DNA of 56,923 nt from contig JBMTQX010000016.1 of assembly GCA_049446715.1 (NCBI GenBank), positions 1 through 56,923 of the forward strand, read 5' to 3'. Within the stretch, counting starts at the first letter, position 1. Each line of letters begins with the position of its first letter. The position numbers and the translations under genes were made by a program. This document shows, piece after piece, positions 1-8,411 of this stretch. This stretch comes from Eutrophocola sp049446715. Lineage in GTDB: Bacteria; Pseudomonadota; Gammaproteobacteria; Pseudomonadales; Pseudohongiellaceae. The notes beneath the pieces were generated by a model that was not told the origin of the DNA, searched no databases, and saw only the letters and a list, made by a program, of their open reading frames with translations.

Positions 1-74
1 ACCAGGGCCTGCAACGAATCGACGATGTCGGGGTTGTTTCTGCCGGTGAGGCCGATTGTTGAAAATTGCGCCAT
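1..74 (-). CDS. nadK: NAD kinase, N-terminal fragment (runs off window)
   Basis: The reverse strand from an ATG at 74 encodes 24 residues before the window edge. They begin MAQFSTIGLTGR, which fits the N-terminus of gammaproteobacterial NAD kinases, where a short polar start leads into a beta strand ending IGxxGR. NAD kinase phosphorylates NAD to NADP in the cytoplasm. The gene is divergent from the sugar dehydrogenase at 212. Only the first strand is visible, with no catalytic GGDG motif, so the call rests on a short N-terminal match. Confidence 0.6.
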   Translation of the reverse strand, partial: MAQFSTIGLTGRNNPDIVDSLQAL

Positions 75-180
75 GGAGGAGTGTTCAGGTGGCTGAAAAA
101 GAAGCCCAGTATATCACGGCGCATCCTGCCACCATCGATTAATCTTGAGGGTTGTCAGGCAATCCGGGGCCTTCCTTGTT

Positions 181-186
181 TATAAT
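181..186 (+). promoter_or_regulatory. Candidate -10 box for the sugar dehydrogenase gene
   Basis: A perfect TATAAT lies 26 bases before the ATG at 212, with an AGGAGA ribosome-binding site at 200-205. No good -35 is seen at 16-18 bases; a TTGTCA at 152-157 is 23 bases away. A promoter here would give a leader of about 20 nt. Confidence 0.35.
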
Positions 187-211
187 GGCCGCGCCTTTTA
201 GGAGACTCACC

Positions 212-1486
212 ATGGACATCAGTAATAGCAAAATTGCCGTCGTCGGGCTGGGCTATGTCGGCCTGCCGCTCATGGTCGAATTCGCCCGGCATTACCCTAC
301 CCTGGGTTTTGATATCAATGTGGCGCGTGTCAACCAGCTGAGCCAGGGGCGTGACAACATGATGGACCTGACGCCTGATGAGCTTGCGGGTGCTATCCAT
401 GGCTCCTACTCCTCTGACCCCGACAGCCTGGCCGGCCACAACGTCTATATCGTGACTGTGCCGACGCCGGTCGACAGGCAGAACCAGCCAGACCTGACGG
501 CATTGAAAAATGCCTGCAATCTGGTGGGTCATTACCTTTCGGATGGCGATACGGTCATTTTTGAATCCACAGTGTATCCCGGCTGCACGGAAGAGATCTG
601 CGTGCCAATCCTGGAAAAAGTCTCCGGCGGCACCTTCAACCGGACTTTTTTTGTCGGCTATAGTCCGGAGCGCATCAACCCAGGTGATAAGAAACACCGG
701 CTGACTAATGTGGTAAAGGTCACCTCCGGCTCGAATACCAGCACAGCAGCTTTTGTCGATGCGCTGTACCAATCAATTCTGTCGGCAGGCACCCATCCAG
801 CCAGCAGTATCAAGGTGGCAGAAGCATCGAAGGTTATCGAAAACACCCAGCGCGATCTCAACATTGCCCTGATCAATGAACTCAGCATCATATTTCACCG
901 TCTCGGCATCGATACCGAGGAAGTGCTCGAAGCGGCCGGGTCAAAGTGGAATTTTCTGCCGTTCCGACCCGGCCTGGTTGGTGGTCACTGCATCGGCGTT
1001 GATCCCTACTACCTGACCCACAAGGCACAGGAAATCGGCTACCACCCGGATGTGATTCTGGCTGGTCGTCGTATCAATGACGGCATGGGCACTTACATCG
1101 GTGAACGCCTGGTCAAGGAAATGACCAGCAAGCGTATTCACGTGGTGGACTCACGCATCCTGGTGATGGGATTGACGTTTAAGGAAAACTGCCCCGATAT
1201 CCGCAATTCCAGGGTCGTCGACCTGGTCAGAAGCCTAGGGGAATACCACGCCAATGTGGATATCTACGATCCCTGGGTCGACAGTCAAGCCGCTGAGGAA
1301 GAATACGGCTTGTCACTGGTGAATGAAGCGGAAGCACAAGCCTACGATGCTGTGATCATCGCCGTCGCGCATACCGCCTTCAAGGAGATGGGGCTGGCGA
1401 AAATCCGGCAACTAGCACGCGACAGGCATGTCCTGTTTGATGTGAAGTACCTGTTCCCGATTTCCGAAAATCTGGCCCGTCTCTGA
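212..1486 (+). CDS. UDP-N-acetylglucosamine/galactosamine 6-dehydrogenase (WbpA/TviB type)
   Basis: This 424-residue nucleotide-sugar dehydrogenase oxidises the C6 hydroxyl of a UDP-HexNAc to the uronic acid with two NAD, for capsule or O-antigen sugars. The N-terminal Rossmann motif GLGYVGLP is at residues 12-19. The catalytic cysteine sits in GGHCIGVDPYY near residue 258, and the C-terminal UDP-binding domain contains GLTFKENCPDIRNSR. This set is typical of the TviB/WbpA branch rather than UDP-glucose dehydrogenase. The ATG at 212 was chosen because it follows AGGAGA and begins directly before the Rossmann strand; an upstream in-frame start at 152 would add 20 residues without family support. 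The usual epimerase partner is not adjacent and the next gene is on the other strand, so substrate is inferred. Confidence 0.85.
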   Translation: MDISNSKIAVVGLGYVGLPLMVEFARHYPTLGFDINVARVNQLSQGRDNMMDLTPDELAGAIHGSYSSDPDSLAGHNVYIVTVPTPVDRQNQPDLTALKNACNLVGHYLSDGDTVIFESTVYPGCTEEICVPILEKVSGGTFNRTFFVGYSPERINPGDKKHRLTNVVKVTSGSNTSTAAFVDALYQSILSAGTHPASSIKVAEASKVIENTQRDLNIALINELSIIFHRLGIDTEEVLEAAGSKWNFLPFRPGLVGGHCIGVDPYYLTHKAQEIGYHPDVILAGRRINDGMGTYIGERLVKEMTSKRIHVVDSRILVMGLTFKENCPDIRNSRVVDLVRSLGEYHANVDIYDPWVDSQAAEEEYGLSLVNEAEAQAYDAVIIAVAHTAFKEMGLAKIRQLARDRHVLFDVKYLFPISENLARL

Positions 1487-1496
1487 GCCCCCTCTT

Positions 1497-1518
1497 CCCT
1501 GTGACACGTGTTACAGGG
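1497..1518. repeat. 22-bp near-perfect palindrome at convergent gene ends
   Basis: The arms CCCTGT and ACAGGG flank a core ACACGTGT, with one mismatched pair between each arm and the core. The palindrome lies between the dehydrogenase stop and the protease gene and includes the protease stop codon (1511-1513). No T-run follows on either side, so it is not a classic terminator. Confidence 0.5.
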
Positions 1519-3703
1519 TATTAACAGTCAGGGCCACGGGGGTGGTACCAAATACCAGTTCACCGGTATCTTGCATGCGGTACGCGACAAACAGCTTGAC
1601 CGCCCTGTTCACGAGTCCGACAGCCGCCAGATCCAGGCCTTCTGTCACTTCCACGAGTTCCTGTGCAGTCATGTAGCGATCACTGTTGACGGCCTCCAGT
1701 GTTGCTGGTTTGCGGTCCCAGGGTTTCAGCACACCTGACCCGGTCAACTGGTAGACACTGGACTGTCCGGCAAGAAATACCACGTGAGTTGAATACATCT
1801 TGCCTAGGTGACGAGCTTCGGGGGTGATCTTCATGCGCAGGTTGATGCTGTCAGCCGTGGTAAACGTGCTGGCAAAATTCTCCGATCCCAACGCATAGGC
1901 TCCAAGCCCGAGTGTCGCACTGGTATCGCCGGTCAGCAGTGAGCGGGCCTTGAGAGTCGGCATGCGGCTTTCCTGGCTGGCGTAATAGGCGGCTACCTGA
2001 TGTTTGACAAGCTTCAGGGTCGCCACCGCATCGGCGGCTTCGCCCAGGCTGTCGTCTGCTTCTCCGCACAGGTAAGGCCCGCACGCGCGTGCCGGGTCTG
2101 AATACCGGTAAAGGCGATTCACGACCTCAAAGTCATTCGGAAAGGCCATCACAGTCACAAAGCGTGTATCGACCCCGAATCCGGCCGAGGCCGCCTGGGT
2201 ACCGCCATCGTTATCTTCCCGCCTGGAATGCACTAGGCCCAGGTTATGCCCGATTTCATGGGCCAGCACGCTGTCATCCTTGCAGTCCGCATTGATCACG
2301 GAATAGGCAAAGTTCTTGTGGTAATCGGCACTGAAATCGCCCTGTGTGCCTTTACCGCCCAGGTTCGCCAGGCCACACAAGCCGTTTTCCTCACCTGTGC
2401 GCAGCAGCACCACCAGGTCTCCTCCGTAGAGTCTGCGCCTGGCCAGCAGATCGTTAAAAGCGGGATCTTCCTGGAACGTCAGTGTGCTCAGGTCAGTGAA
2501 CAGTTCCTCGGCAGGCGTATATGGCACTTCGTAAAGACCCACCGGACGCAGCACGATGCCGGCATGGCTGTCCGAGAGGATGCGGTTGGCTACTTTGAAC
2601 AACTGGTTTACCCGGGTGGCGACTTCACCCTGGTAGAGACTGATTATATCGTCAGTGTAGGCGACCAGCACATCGATGATGGCATCAGGGTCAGCGGAGA
2701 TGGCAAATTTGTTGGTGCCGATGAGATCTTCAACATAATCGCTGATACCGTCACCATCGCTATCCTTGGTGACGTCCTTGTAGACCTCGATGATGGCATC
2801 ACTGCGGACCTCGCCCACCAGCACAGTGCTGTATACCAGTGGATGCGAGTCCAAGGAGGTCGTCACGGTAAAGGACAGCTGTTTTCGCTGATTAGCCAGC
2901 AGATCCCCCAGAGCACAACTGAGCACCGGTTGCTGCTGGGTTGATTGCAGAATTTCACAGCCCTGGGGCAGCTGTTCCAATGTGGTGTTTTCCAGCAGGA
3001 AATAGATGTCAGCGTACTGGGTCAGCTGTGGTGCTGAGCCCAGGTTTTCAACGCTTAGGTTGAAGCTGATCTGGTCACCCGCCGGCACCACGGTGGCCGA
3101 CACCGTCTGGGTGATCTTCAGGGGTTCTTTCTGGATCACATCCACCGGGCCGGGGTTGCCCGGTGTCGTAATCGTGTCAGTGCTGGCGACTTCATCGCGA
3201 ACATGGCGCAGCTTGTGGAATTCGCCGCTGAACAGCTGGCCGTCCTCAGAACGCCCGTATAACTGGAAGATACCCGCCGGGGACGTCAGCACCAGGTGCG
3301 CGGTATATTCTCCCACCGTGATGACTAGAGAGTAGTCCAGGCCCTGCTCCAGGATGGAGCCGGACCAGACCCGGTCGCCATTGCTCATCACCTCGCGTTC
3401 ATCGACACGAATCGTATAGCTGTTTTTGCTGTCGACCTCGATATCAAAGGTATCGCCAGGCTGCAGGAGTTCCAGCAAGGTGACGTCCAGCACCGCCATG
3501 GCATCACTTTCACCCGTCGCGGCCGATCCTGTCAGATCCAGGCGCCAGACCTGGGCGCTGGCCTGGCCTGTCAGCAGGCCCGTCAACAACAGGCACAGCA
3601 ACACCCCGGACAACAGCCGGTGCGCGGCCAGACCGTTCAAGGCGCTGCGAATGAGCCTTAAACATGTCTGCAACAGTGTATTTATCAGTGCCTGCATGGG
3701 CAT
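1511..3703 (-). CDS. Secreted metzincin (reprolysin-like) metalloprotease
   Basis: This 730-residue protein has a signal peptide with a hydrophobic core at about residues 30-46 and a probable AxA cleavage site after residue 50. A beta-rich N-terminal region (about 51-175) is followed by a DUF11-like Ig-fold (about 195-300) and a calcium-binding thrombospondin type-3-like motif DSDGDGISD at 314-322. A catalytic domain then carries the zinc motif HEIGHNLGLVH at 482-492, an exact HExxHxxGxxH, with a likely Met-turn at VTVMAF near 519. About 150 residues of unknown fold follow. It probably degrades protein outside the cell or in the periplasm; the substrate is unknown. The start could be the ATG at 3703 or the one two codons later. 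It is transcribed alone. No secretion-sorting tail (PEP-CTERM or type IX) was recognised. Confidence 0.8.
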   Translation of the reverse strand: MPMQALINTLLQTCLRLIRSALNGLAAHRLLSGVLLCLLLTGLLTGQASAQVWRLDLTGSAATGESDAMAVLDVTLLELLQPGDTFDIEVDSKNSYTIRVDEREVMSNGDRVWSGSILEQGLDYSLVITVGEYTAHLVLTSPAGIFQLYGRSEDGQLFSGEFHKLRHVRDEVASTDTITTPGNPGPVDVIQKEPLKITQTVSATVVPAGDQISFNLSVENLGSAPQLTQYADIYFLLENTTLEQLPQGCEILQSTQQQPVLSCALGDLLANQRKQLSFTVTTSLDSHPLVYSTVLVGEVRSDAIIEVYKDVTKDSDGDGISDYVEDLIGTNKFAISADPDAIIDVLVAYTDDIISLYQGEVATRVNQLFKVANRILSDSHAGIVLRPVGLYEVPYTPAEELFTDLSTLTFQEDPAFNDLLARRRLYGGDLVVLLRTGEENGLCGLANLGGKGTQGDFSADYHKNFAYSVINADCKDDSVLAHEIGHNLGLVHSRREDNDGGTQAASAGFGVDTRFVTVMAFPNDFEVVNRLYRYSDPARACGPYLCGEADDSLGEAADAVATLKLVKHQVAAYYASQESRMPTLKARSLLTGDTSATLGLGAYALGSENFASTFTTADSINLRMKITPEARHLGKMYSTHVVFLAGQSSVYQLTGSGVLKPWDRKPATLEAVNSDRYMTAQELVEVTEGLDLAAVGLVNRAVKLFVAYRMQDTGELVFGTTPVALTVNTL

Positions 3704-3774
3704 CCTGCCGTGACTATAAGAGCTGAAAGAATTTTAACTATTCGATATAACTCTCTGATTAATCATTATTCAAA

Positions 3775-4686
3775 TCATACAAATCCACGCAATCCTTGCA
3801 GCCCGCCTCCGTGGACGGCCAGTATACGAGAATTATGTGGGAAAATATCCCTTTTTTTGGCCGCCTCGTAAATGGCATACAGGAGCTTTCCCGAGTAGAC
3901 CGGTTCTAAGGGTATCCCATGGTCCGCCTCGAATTCTGTTAAGAAGCGCAAAAGTTCATTGGTGACCCTGGCATAACCGCCATGATGCCAGTCCTCCAGA
4001 ATACGCCAGGGCACTTGGGGCGCCAGCCCATAGCGGGAAAAATAGTCATCAACTTCTCTCACCAGATACCCCGCCCCTTTCAGTACCTGTACGCCGACCA
4101 ACGGCAGTCGGCTGGTCAGGGCCATGCCGGCCAGCATGGTGCCCGTGCCACATGCCATGCAGACCAGATCAAAGCTGTCCTGGTCATAACGCTCAGTTAT
4201 GTCGGCGCAGCCCAGCAGCCCTTCCCGGTTGGCCCCGCCTTCAGGGATGAGGTAGAAACGACCGAAGCGTGCGTGCAGTGAAGCGATGATGTCCGGCTCG
4301 GATTTGCGGGCATAGTCGGCACGGGACATGCCCACCAGTGTCATGCCTGCGGCACGGGCATCACTCAGGCAGGCATTGAGGGGGGAAGGTAGTTCACCGC
4401 GAACAATACCAATGGTGCGCAGACCGCAGATCTGGCCGGCACAGGCCAGGGCATGCAGATGATTGGACCAGGGGCCGCCAAAACTCAGCAAGGTATCGTG
4501 GTCCTGAGCCCGCGCGCTGTCCAGATTGCGGATTAACTTGAACCACTTGTTACCGGAAATCTGTGCATGGATCCGGTCCAGGCGTAATACCGACAATTGT
4601 ACCCCGGCACGTTCCAGCACCGGATCCCGGATGGCTTCTACCGGGGTGTCCTGCGGGACAAGTCTGTCTAAAAAGGCCACTGGCAC
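3775..4686 (-). CDS. D-cysteine desulfhydrase / ACC deaminase-family PLP enzyme
   Basis: This 303-residue fold-type II PLP enzyme has the PLP lysine in SGNKWFKLIRNL near residue 47-52, followed by the substrate-loop LLSFGGPWSNHLHALA and a glycine-rich phosphate loop ACGTGTMLAG near 180. These are hallmarks of the ACC deaminase/D-cysteine desulfhydrase family. Bacterial members usually break D-cysteine into pyruvate, ammonia and sulfide; true ACC deaminase needs specific residues that cannot be confirmed by eye. The start is a GTG at 4684-4686, preceded by CAGGGAGC as ribosome-binding site. The gene is convergent with nothing and sits between two unrelated genes on the same strand. Confidence 0.8.
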   Translation of the reverse strand: MPVAFLDRLVPQDTPVEAIRDPVLERAGVQLSVLRLDRIHAQISGNKWFKLIRNLDSARAQDHDTLLSFGGPWSNHLHALACAGQICGLRTIGIVRGELPSPLNACLSDARAAGMTLVGMSRADYARKSEPDIIASLHARFGRFYLIPEGGANREGLLGCADITERYDQDSFDLVCMACGTGTMLAGMALTSRLPLVGVQVLKGAGYLVREVDDYFSRYGLAPQVPWRILEDWHHGGYARVTNELLRFLTEFEADHGIPLEPVYSGKLLYAIYEAAKKRDIFPHNSRILAVHGGGLQGLRGFV

Positions 4687-4772
4687 GCTCCCTGAAAACA
4701 GCGATTATGCCAAGGCCGGCATAAATTCACAGACCTGGTGACCCCAATTGATCACGAGATAGCCCCTGCCCG

Positions 4773-5087
4773 TCAGGCATTTCCTGACGACCCGCTGAGC
4801 GTACCACTGGCAGCGCCGACACCGGCGCCGCGGCGGGCCGCTTCGCTGTTGCCTACGGCGGCCCCGATGACGCCGCTAACGACAGCGCCTGTCCCGGCAC
4901 AGGCGATCACCTGGCGCCCCGACTGGACCTCATCGGCAAAGCTGGAACAGTCCGCCATATCGGCGGCCAGGACATCGGGATCCACACCCTTGGTATCGAC
5001 GATGGGACGATGCCCGGTAAGTTCCTCTACCTGGCGACACGACGACAGCATCAGCAGCAGGCAAGCTGTCAGAATGAACCATTTCAT
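4773..5087 (-). CDS. Small glycine-zipper lipoprotein
   Basis: This 104-residue protein begins MKWFILTACLLLMLSSC, a lipoprotein signal with the lipobox LSSC giving Cys17. The mature part has two cysteines in a DCSSFADEV-type segment and ends in a glycine zipper (GTGAVVSGVIGAAVGNS and GAGVGAASG) typical of small membrane-associated lipoproteins. The ATG at 5087 was chosen because AGGAGT lies just upstream; a longer reading frame from 5192 has no family support. Function is unknown. A reading frame on the opposite strand over the same bases looks like a shadow. Confidence 0.65.
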   Translation of the reverse strand: MKWFILTACLLLMLSSCRQVEELTGHRPIVDTKGVDPDVLAADMADCSSFADEVQSGRQVIACAGTGAVVSGVIGAAVGNSEAARRGAGVGAASGTLSGSSGNA

Positions 5088-5225
5088 GGCATGACTCCTG
5101 TTGCGGGTCTCGCAAGGAACAAAAGCCATACAACAAAATGCGTTGACTGGCTGATGCCATAAACCCTGTACTGCAGATACCAGGAATATCAACGGGATCT
5201 GGGCGTTTGGGGGGATGAGATTTTT

Positions 5226-5256
5226 GGAGCTTAGGAGCTTAAGAGCTTAAGAGCTT
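5226..5256. repeat. 8-bp tandem repeat downstream of tRNA-Asp
   Basis: Four 8-bp units, GGAGCTTA twice, AGAGCTTA, then AGAGCTT, lie 13 bases beyond the tRNA-Asp 3' end. Read in the tRNA direction the unit is GCTCTTAA/GCTCCTAA. A similar 8-bp GCTTT-type repeat follows tRNA-Lys at 26708. Confidence 0.7.
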
Positions 5257-5268
5257 GACGGTAATAAA

Positions 5269-5345
5269 TGGCGGACCGGACGGGACTCGAACCCGCGACC
5301 TCCGGCGTGACAGGCCGGCATTCTAACCAGCTGAACTACCGGTCC
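5269..5345 (-). tRNA. tRNA-Asp (GTC)
   Basis: This 77-nt cloverleaf has the acceptor stem GGACCGG pairing with CCGGTCC, anticodon loop CTGTCAC giving anticodon GTC, T-loop GGTTCGAGTCC, discriminator G and an encoded CCA at 5269-5271. The G34 in the anticodon is the position later converted to queuosine, and the queD/C/E genes for that pathway are in this window. Confidence 0.95.
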
Positions 5346-5388
5346 TTAGAATGATGCAAATTAGGCTGTTTGCAAAGCGAAAGCACTT

Positions 5389-5464
5389 TGGTGGGTGAAG
5401 AGGGACTTGAACCCCCGACATTCGCCTTGTAAGGGCGACGCTCTCCCAGCTGAGCTATTCACCC
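5389..5464 (-). tRNA. tRNA-Val (TAC)
   Basis: This 76-nt cloverleaf has the acceptor GGGTGAA pairing with TTCACCC, anticodon loop CTTACAA with anticodon TAC, T-arm GGGGGTTCAAGTCCC, discriminator A and encoded CCA at the 3' end. It lies 43 bases upstream of tRNA-Asp on the same strand and is probably co-transcribed with it. Confidence 0.95.
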
Positions 5465-5482
5465 AAAGCGCTAAGGGTGCGC

Positions 5483-5510
5483 ATTTTACCTGCTTATGGG
5501 GTCATGTCAA
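5483..5510 (-). promoter_or_regulatory. Sigma-70 promoter for tRNA-Val/tRNA-Asp
   Basis: On the reverse strand a consensus -35 TTGACA (5510-5505) is followed after 16 bases by -10 TAAAAT (5488-5483), then the GC-rich discriminator GCGCACCC and the tRNA-Val gene. A strong -35 with a GC-rich discriminator is usual for stringently controlled stable-RNA promoters. Confidence 0.8.
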
Positions 5511-5543
5511 TAAATCCTGACACCTCTGTATGCCGCGCATTTA

Positions 5544-7925
5544 CTACTTGCTGGTATGCCTGAAAGTACCGTCCCAATCAGCTTTGAGGGCCTGTGTGCG
5601 CAGGGCCGGAATACGCTCTAGATAGACATCGTAAAGGGCCGTTTCAGGATCGCTTTCCTTGAGTTTGCTGAACATTCTTTCAGCTTCATCCCAGTCCTGG
5701 CGCACATAATAGTTATGAGCGCGGTGATACTCATTCACCAGGCCCACCAGTTCTTCGGAAGCCTCTTTTTCCAGACACAAGGGCTGGTAAATACGTATCG
5801 CCTGTTCCTTGCCTTTAACCTGCACCTTGTCCACCAGGCGGCACAGGTAACCCTCGATATGATCATAGGTTTCCTCGCCGATCAGCAACTTCACGCCATA
5901 AACCTTAGTAATGCCCTCGAGGCGGGAACCAAGGTTTACTGCATCCCCGAGCACCGTGTAGGAGCGCCGGTACGTGGATCCCATATCGCCCACGTTCATG
6001 TAGCCAGAGTTGATACCGATGCCGATATTGACCTCCGGGAAGCCGCGTTTGTCGAACTCCGGCTTTAACTCCTCTACTTTTTGCAGCATTTTCAGCGCTG
6101 CCGCGATGGCATGTTCGCGATGATTGGGGTCATCCAGCGGCGCGCCCCAGAAGGCTATGACCATGTCACCCACGTATTTGTCGATAGTGCCCTGGTAGTC
6201 AAAAATGATGCCGGTGATTGGCGTGAAGAAATCGTTCAGCATTGACTTCAGTTCGGTAGCGCTCAGGCTTTCGGAGATGGACGTGAAATTGCGGATATCG
6301 GAAAACAGCACGCTGAGTTCTTTGCTCTCGCCGTCAAAATTGTAATTGTCCGGATTGCTGAGCATGGCATCGATATGTGCCGGCGGCACGTACTGGTCAA
6401 ACATGCCCTTGATAGCACGCCGGTTGACCCCTTCCTTAAGGTAGCCATAGGTCAGGTTGATCACGGTCAGCAGCAGGATCAGGAACAGGATGATGACCAG
6501 GGAAATATCCAGCTTGAAATCCGCCCATAGCTTGAAGTTCAGTGCGGTAATACCAAGCATGAACGTCAGGCTGGACATCATCAGCAGCGCCGGGCCAAGC
6601 AGCGGATACACGAAAGTCAGAAACAGGCCGGACACGATCAGGGTGAACAGCACCGCGCCTTCCTCCCAGTCAGGCTTGGACGGAAATGGATCCAGTTGTG
6701 ATGCCGTCAGGTCGGCAATAAACGCATCAAGGCCGGTGCTGCGGGTCATGCGTTCCTCGATAGTCTCGACGGTGTAGGTCGGTGCCGAATTGAGAATGGC
6801 ATTGAGGATGTTGGCGTGCACTTCCACCCCGGGATAGATATTTTCCATAGGTGTTGACCGCAAATCGAACAGGCCCGTCGCCGTCGAGCCGATAAAGACC
6901 AGGCTGTTGAACAGGACCTTCTCTTCCTCCGGTTCCAGGGTGTCATTGAGGATATCGATTGCACTGATATACGGGTAGGTATTGCCCTGCCCCAGTCGCG
7001 ACTCGCCGATATAGGGCACAATCACCTGCCCAAAGCGGTCCGTGGGAATGAAGACCTGGCCCATCTTGATGCCGGTGATTTCGCGCCTAGTGGCCCCGGG
7101 TACAGGCTCGGTCTCAAGACTGAAGTTGTCTTCGAAGAAGTACAAGCGTGCCATGTCTAGCGCGAGCGAAGGATAGAGGTTGTTCTGGTAACGCAGAATC
7201 AAGGGTGAGCGTCTGATGACGCCATCAATGTCGGGCAGGTTGTCGATAAATCCGGCCCCTGTGGCGGCATTCTGAAGAACATCGACATTGCCCTCATAGC
7301 CCTGCATGTTGGCAATAGCCAGGCTGTTGGAGAGTTCTTCATCAATTTCGATAATCGGATTGGGCAAGGTGCCATACCGCAGGAATTCGTTTGGTTTGAA
7401 AGAGAAGCCAAGGACCACGTCGCTGTATTCCATCCCTTCCGCGAAAGCCTTGTCACCATCGAGCAGGGTCTGCAGTTCAGTCAGTCTTGGCAGGATGTCC
7501 GCATAATCCGGGCCATCCCCGCTCTCGATGGCTCGTCTCAGATCGCCAGTGGCATTGCGTTCATACTCGGGGAAGAGAAAGTCCCAGCCGATGACCAGCG
7601 CGCCGTAGTGGGAGAGCTTTTCAATAAACGTACCCAGCAGGCGCCGCGACCAGGGCCACTGCCCGATTTCGGCCAGGCTGCGCTGATTGACATCGATGAT
7701 GACAATGCTGTGTTCACTTTCGGGAGGTGGCTCGAGCATGAAGGTGAAACGCTGGTCATAGACCAGGTTGTCCATGCGCGCCAGAAAATTGCTGAGCATG
7801 GGCTGGTTGCTGACATAGAGCATGATCGTCAGCACGGTCCCGAGCAGACCGAGAAAAACCGGTAAGCGCGCCCCCTTGAGGAGTTCAACCTTGAGCCTTC
7901 TCAGGATTTTAAGAATGAAGATCAC
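5544..7925 (-). CDS. CHASE2-domain adenylate cyclase (class III)
   Basis: This 793-residue membrane cyclase has one N-terminal membrane helix (about residues 22-40), a periplasmic CHASE2 sensor domain to about 400, a cluster of hydrophobic helices (about 425-505) and a class III catalytic domain at about 535-715. Metal-binding aspartates sit in FSDIRNFT (Asp543) and VGDM (Asp587), the purine-reading lysine in TIDKYVGD (Lys583), and the transition-state Asn and Arg in LGDAVNLGSR (664 and 668). A lysine rather than glutamate at the purine site argues for cAMP over cGMP. The start is a GTG at 7923-7925. It probably makes cAMP in response to an unknown periplasmic signal. It stands alone between the tRNA pair and divergent queD. 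Confidence 0.9.
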   Translation of the reverse strand: MIFILKILRRLKVELLKGARLPVFLGLLGTVLTIMLYVSNQPMLSNFLARMDNLVYDQRFTFMLEPPPESEHSIVIIDVNQRSLAEIGQWPWSRRLLGTFIEKLSHYGALVIGWDFLFPEYERNATGDLRRAIESGDGPDYADILPRLTELQTLLDGDKAFAEGMEYSDVVLGFSFKPNEFLRYGTLPNPIIEIDEELSNSLAIANMQGYEGNVDVLQNAATGAGFIDNLPDIDGVIRRSPLILRYQNNLYPSLALDMARLYFFEDNFSLETEPVPGATRREITGIKMGQVFIPTDRFGQVIVPYIGESRLGQGNTYPYISAIDILNDTLEPEEEKVLFNSLVFIGSTATGLFDLRSTPMENIYPGVEVHANILNAILNSAPTYTVETIEERMTRSTGLDAFIADLTASQLDPFPSKPDWEEGAVLFTLIVSGLFLTFVYPLLGPALLMMSSLTFMLGITALNFKLWADFKLDISLVIILFLILLLTVINLTYGYLKEGVNRRAIKGMFDQYVPPAHIDAMLSNPDNYNFDGESKELSVLFSDIRNFTSISESLSATELKSMLNDFFTPITGIIFDYQGTIDKYVGDMVIAFWGAPLDDPNHREHAIAAALKMLQKVEELKPEFDKRGFPEVNIGIGINSGYMNVGDMGSTYRRSYTVLGDAVNLGSRLEGITKVYGVKLLIGEETYDHIEGYLCRLVDKVQVKGKEQAIRIYQPLCLEKEASEELVGLVNEYHRAHNYYVRQDWDEAERMFSKLKESDPETALYDVYLERIPALRTQALKADWDGTFRHTSK

Positions 7926-7943
7926 GCGCTGCCTATCGATCTC

Positions 7944-7971
7944 TTGCCCTGCTTGACCAAATCATTATAAG
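7944..7971 (+). promoter_or_regulatory. Candidate sigma-70 promoter for queD
   Basis: TTGCCC (7944-7949) and TATAAG (7966-7971) are separated by 16 bases, leaving a leader of about 60 nt before the queD ATG at 8037. No preQ1 riboswitch fold was recognised in that leader. Confidence 0.4.
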
Positions 7972-8036
7972 CGAAAGCACTGTACATGACAGTGTCCACT
8001 CCTTACCATTACGTCCGCTGAAAGACCGGGAAAATC

Positions 8037-8393
8037 ATGCAGATATACAAACGATTCACCTTTGAAGCCGCCCATCGCCTGCCTCACGTGCCCGAGGGGC
8101 ACAAGTGTGCCCGCCTGCATGGCCACTCCTATAATGTCGAGGTCCACATCAGCGGTGAACCGGACGCCCACCTGGGCTGGATCATGGACTTTTCCGACCT
8201 GGCTGCCGCGGTCGACCCGGTCATCCGTCGCCTGGATCATTATTACCTGAATGACATCGATGGCCTGGACAACCCCACCAGTGAAAACATCGCCCGCTGG
8301 TTATGGCAAGAACTGAAACCGGCATTGCCACCCCTGGCGAAAATCGTGATCAGTGAAACCTGCACAAGCGGGTGTGTCTATAGCGGGGATTGA
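8037..8393 (+). CDS. queD: 6-carboxy-5,6,7,8-tetrahydropterin synthase
   Basis: This 118-residue enzyme converts dihydroneopterin triphosphate to 6-carboxytetrahydropterin, the first committed step of queuosine (7-deazaguanine) synthesis. The zinc-binding histidines are His13 in FEAAHRLP and His28/His30 in CARLHGHSY; the catalytic cysteine is Cys24. The C-terminal ETCTSGCVY carries the conserved glutamate that binds the pterin ring. Length is standard for bacterial QueD. Its partners queE and queC are about 19 kb away on the other strand. It is convergent with ung. Confidence 0.95.
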   Translation: MQIYKRFTFEAAHRLPHVPEGHKCARLHGHSYNVEVHISGEPDAHLGWIMDFSDLAAAVDPVIRRLDHYYLNDIDGLDNPTSENIARWLWQELKPALPPLAKIVISETCTSGCVYSGD

Positions 8394-8411
8394 TCGCCGA
8401 CTTGGCTCTCC

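Noticed and set aside
7972..8036. Possible preQ1 riboswitch before queD
   Set aside because: No H-type pseudoknot or A-rich tail pattern of the known preQ1 classes was recognised in the short leader.
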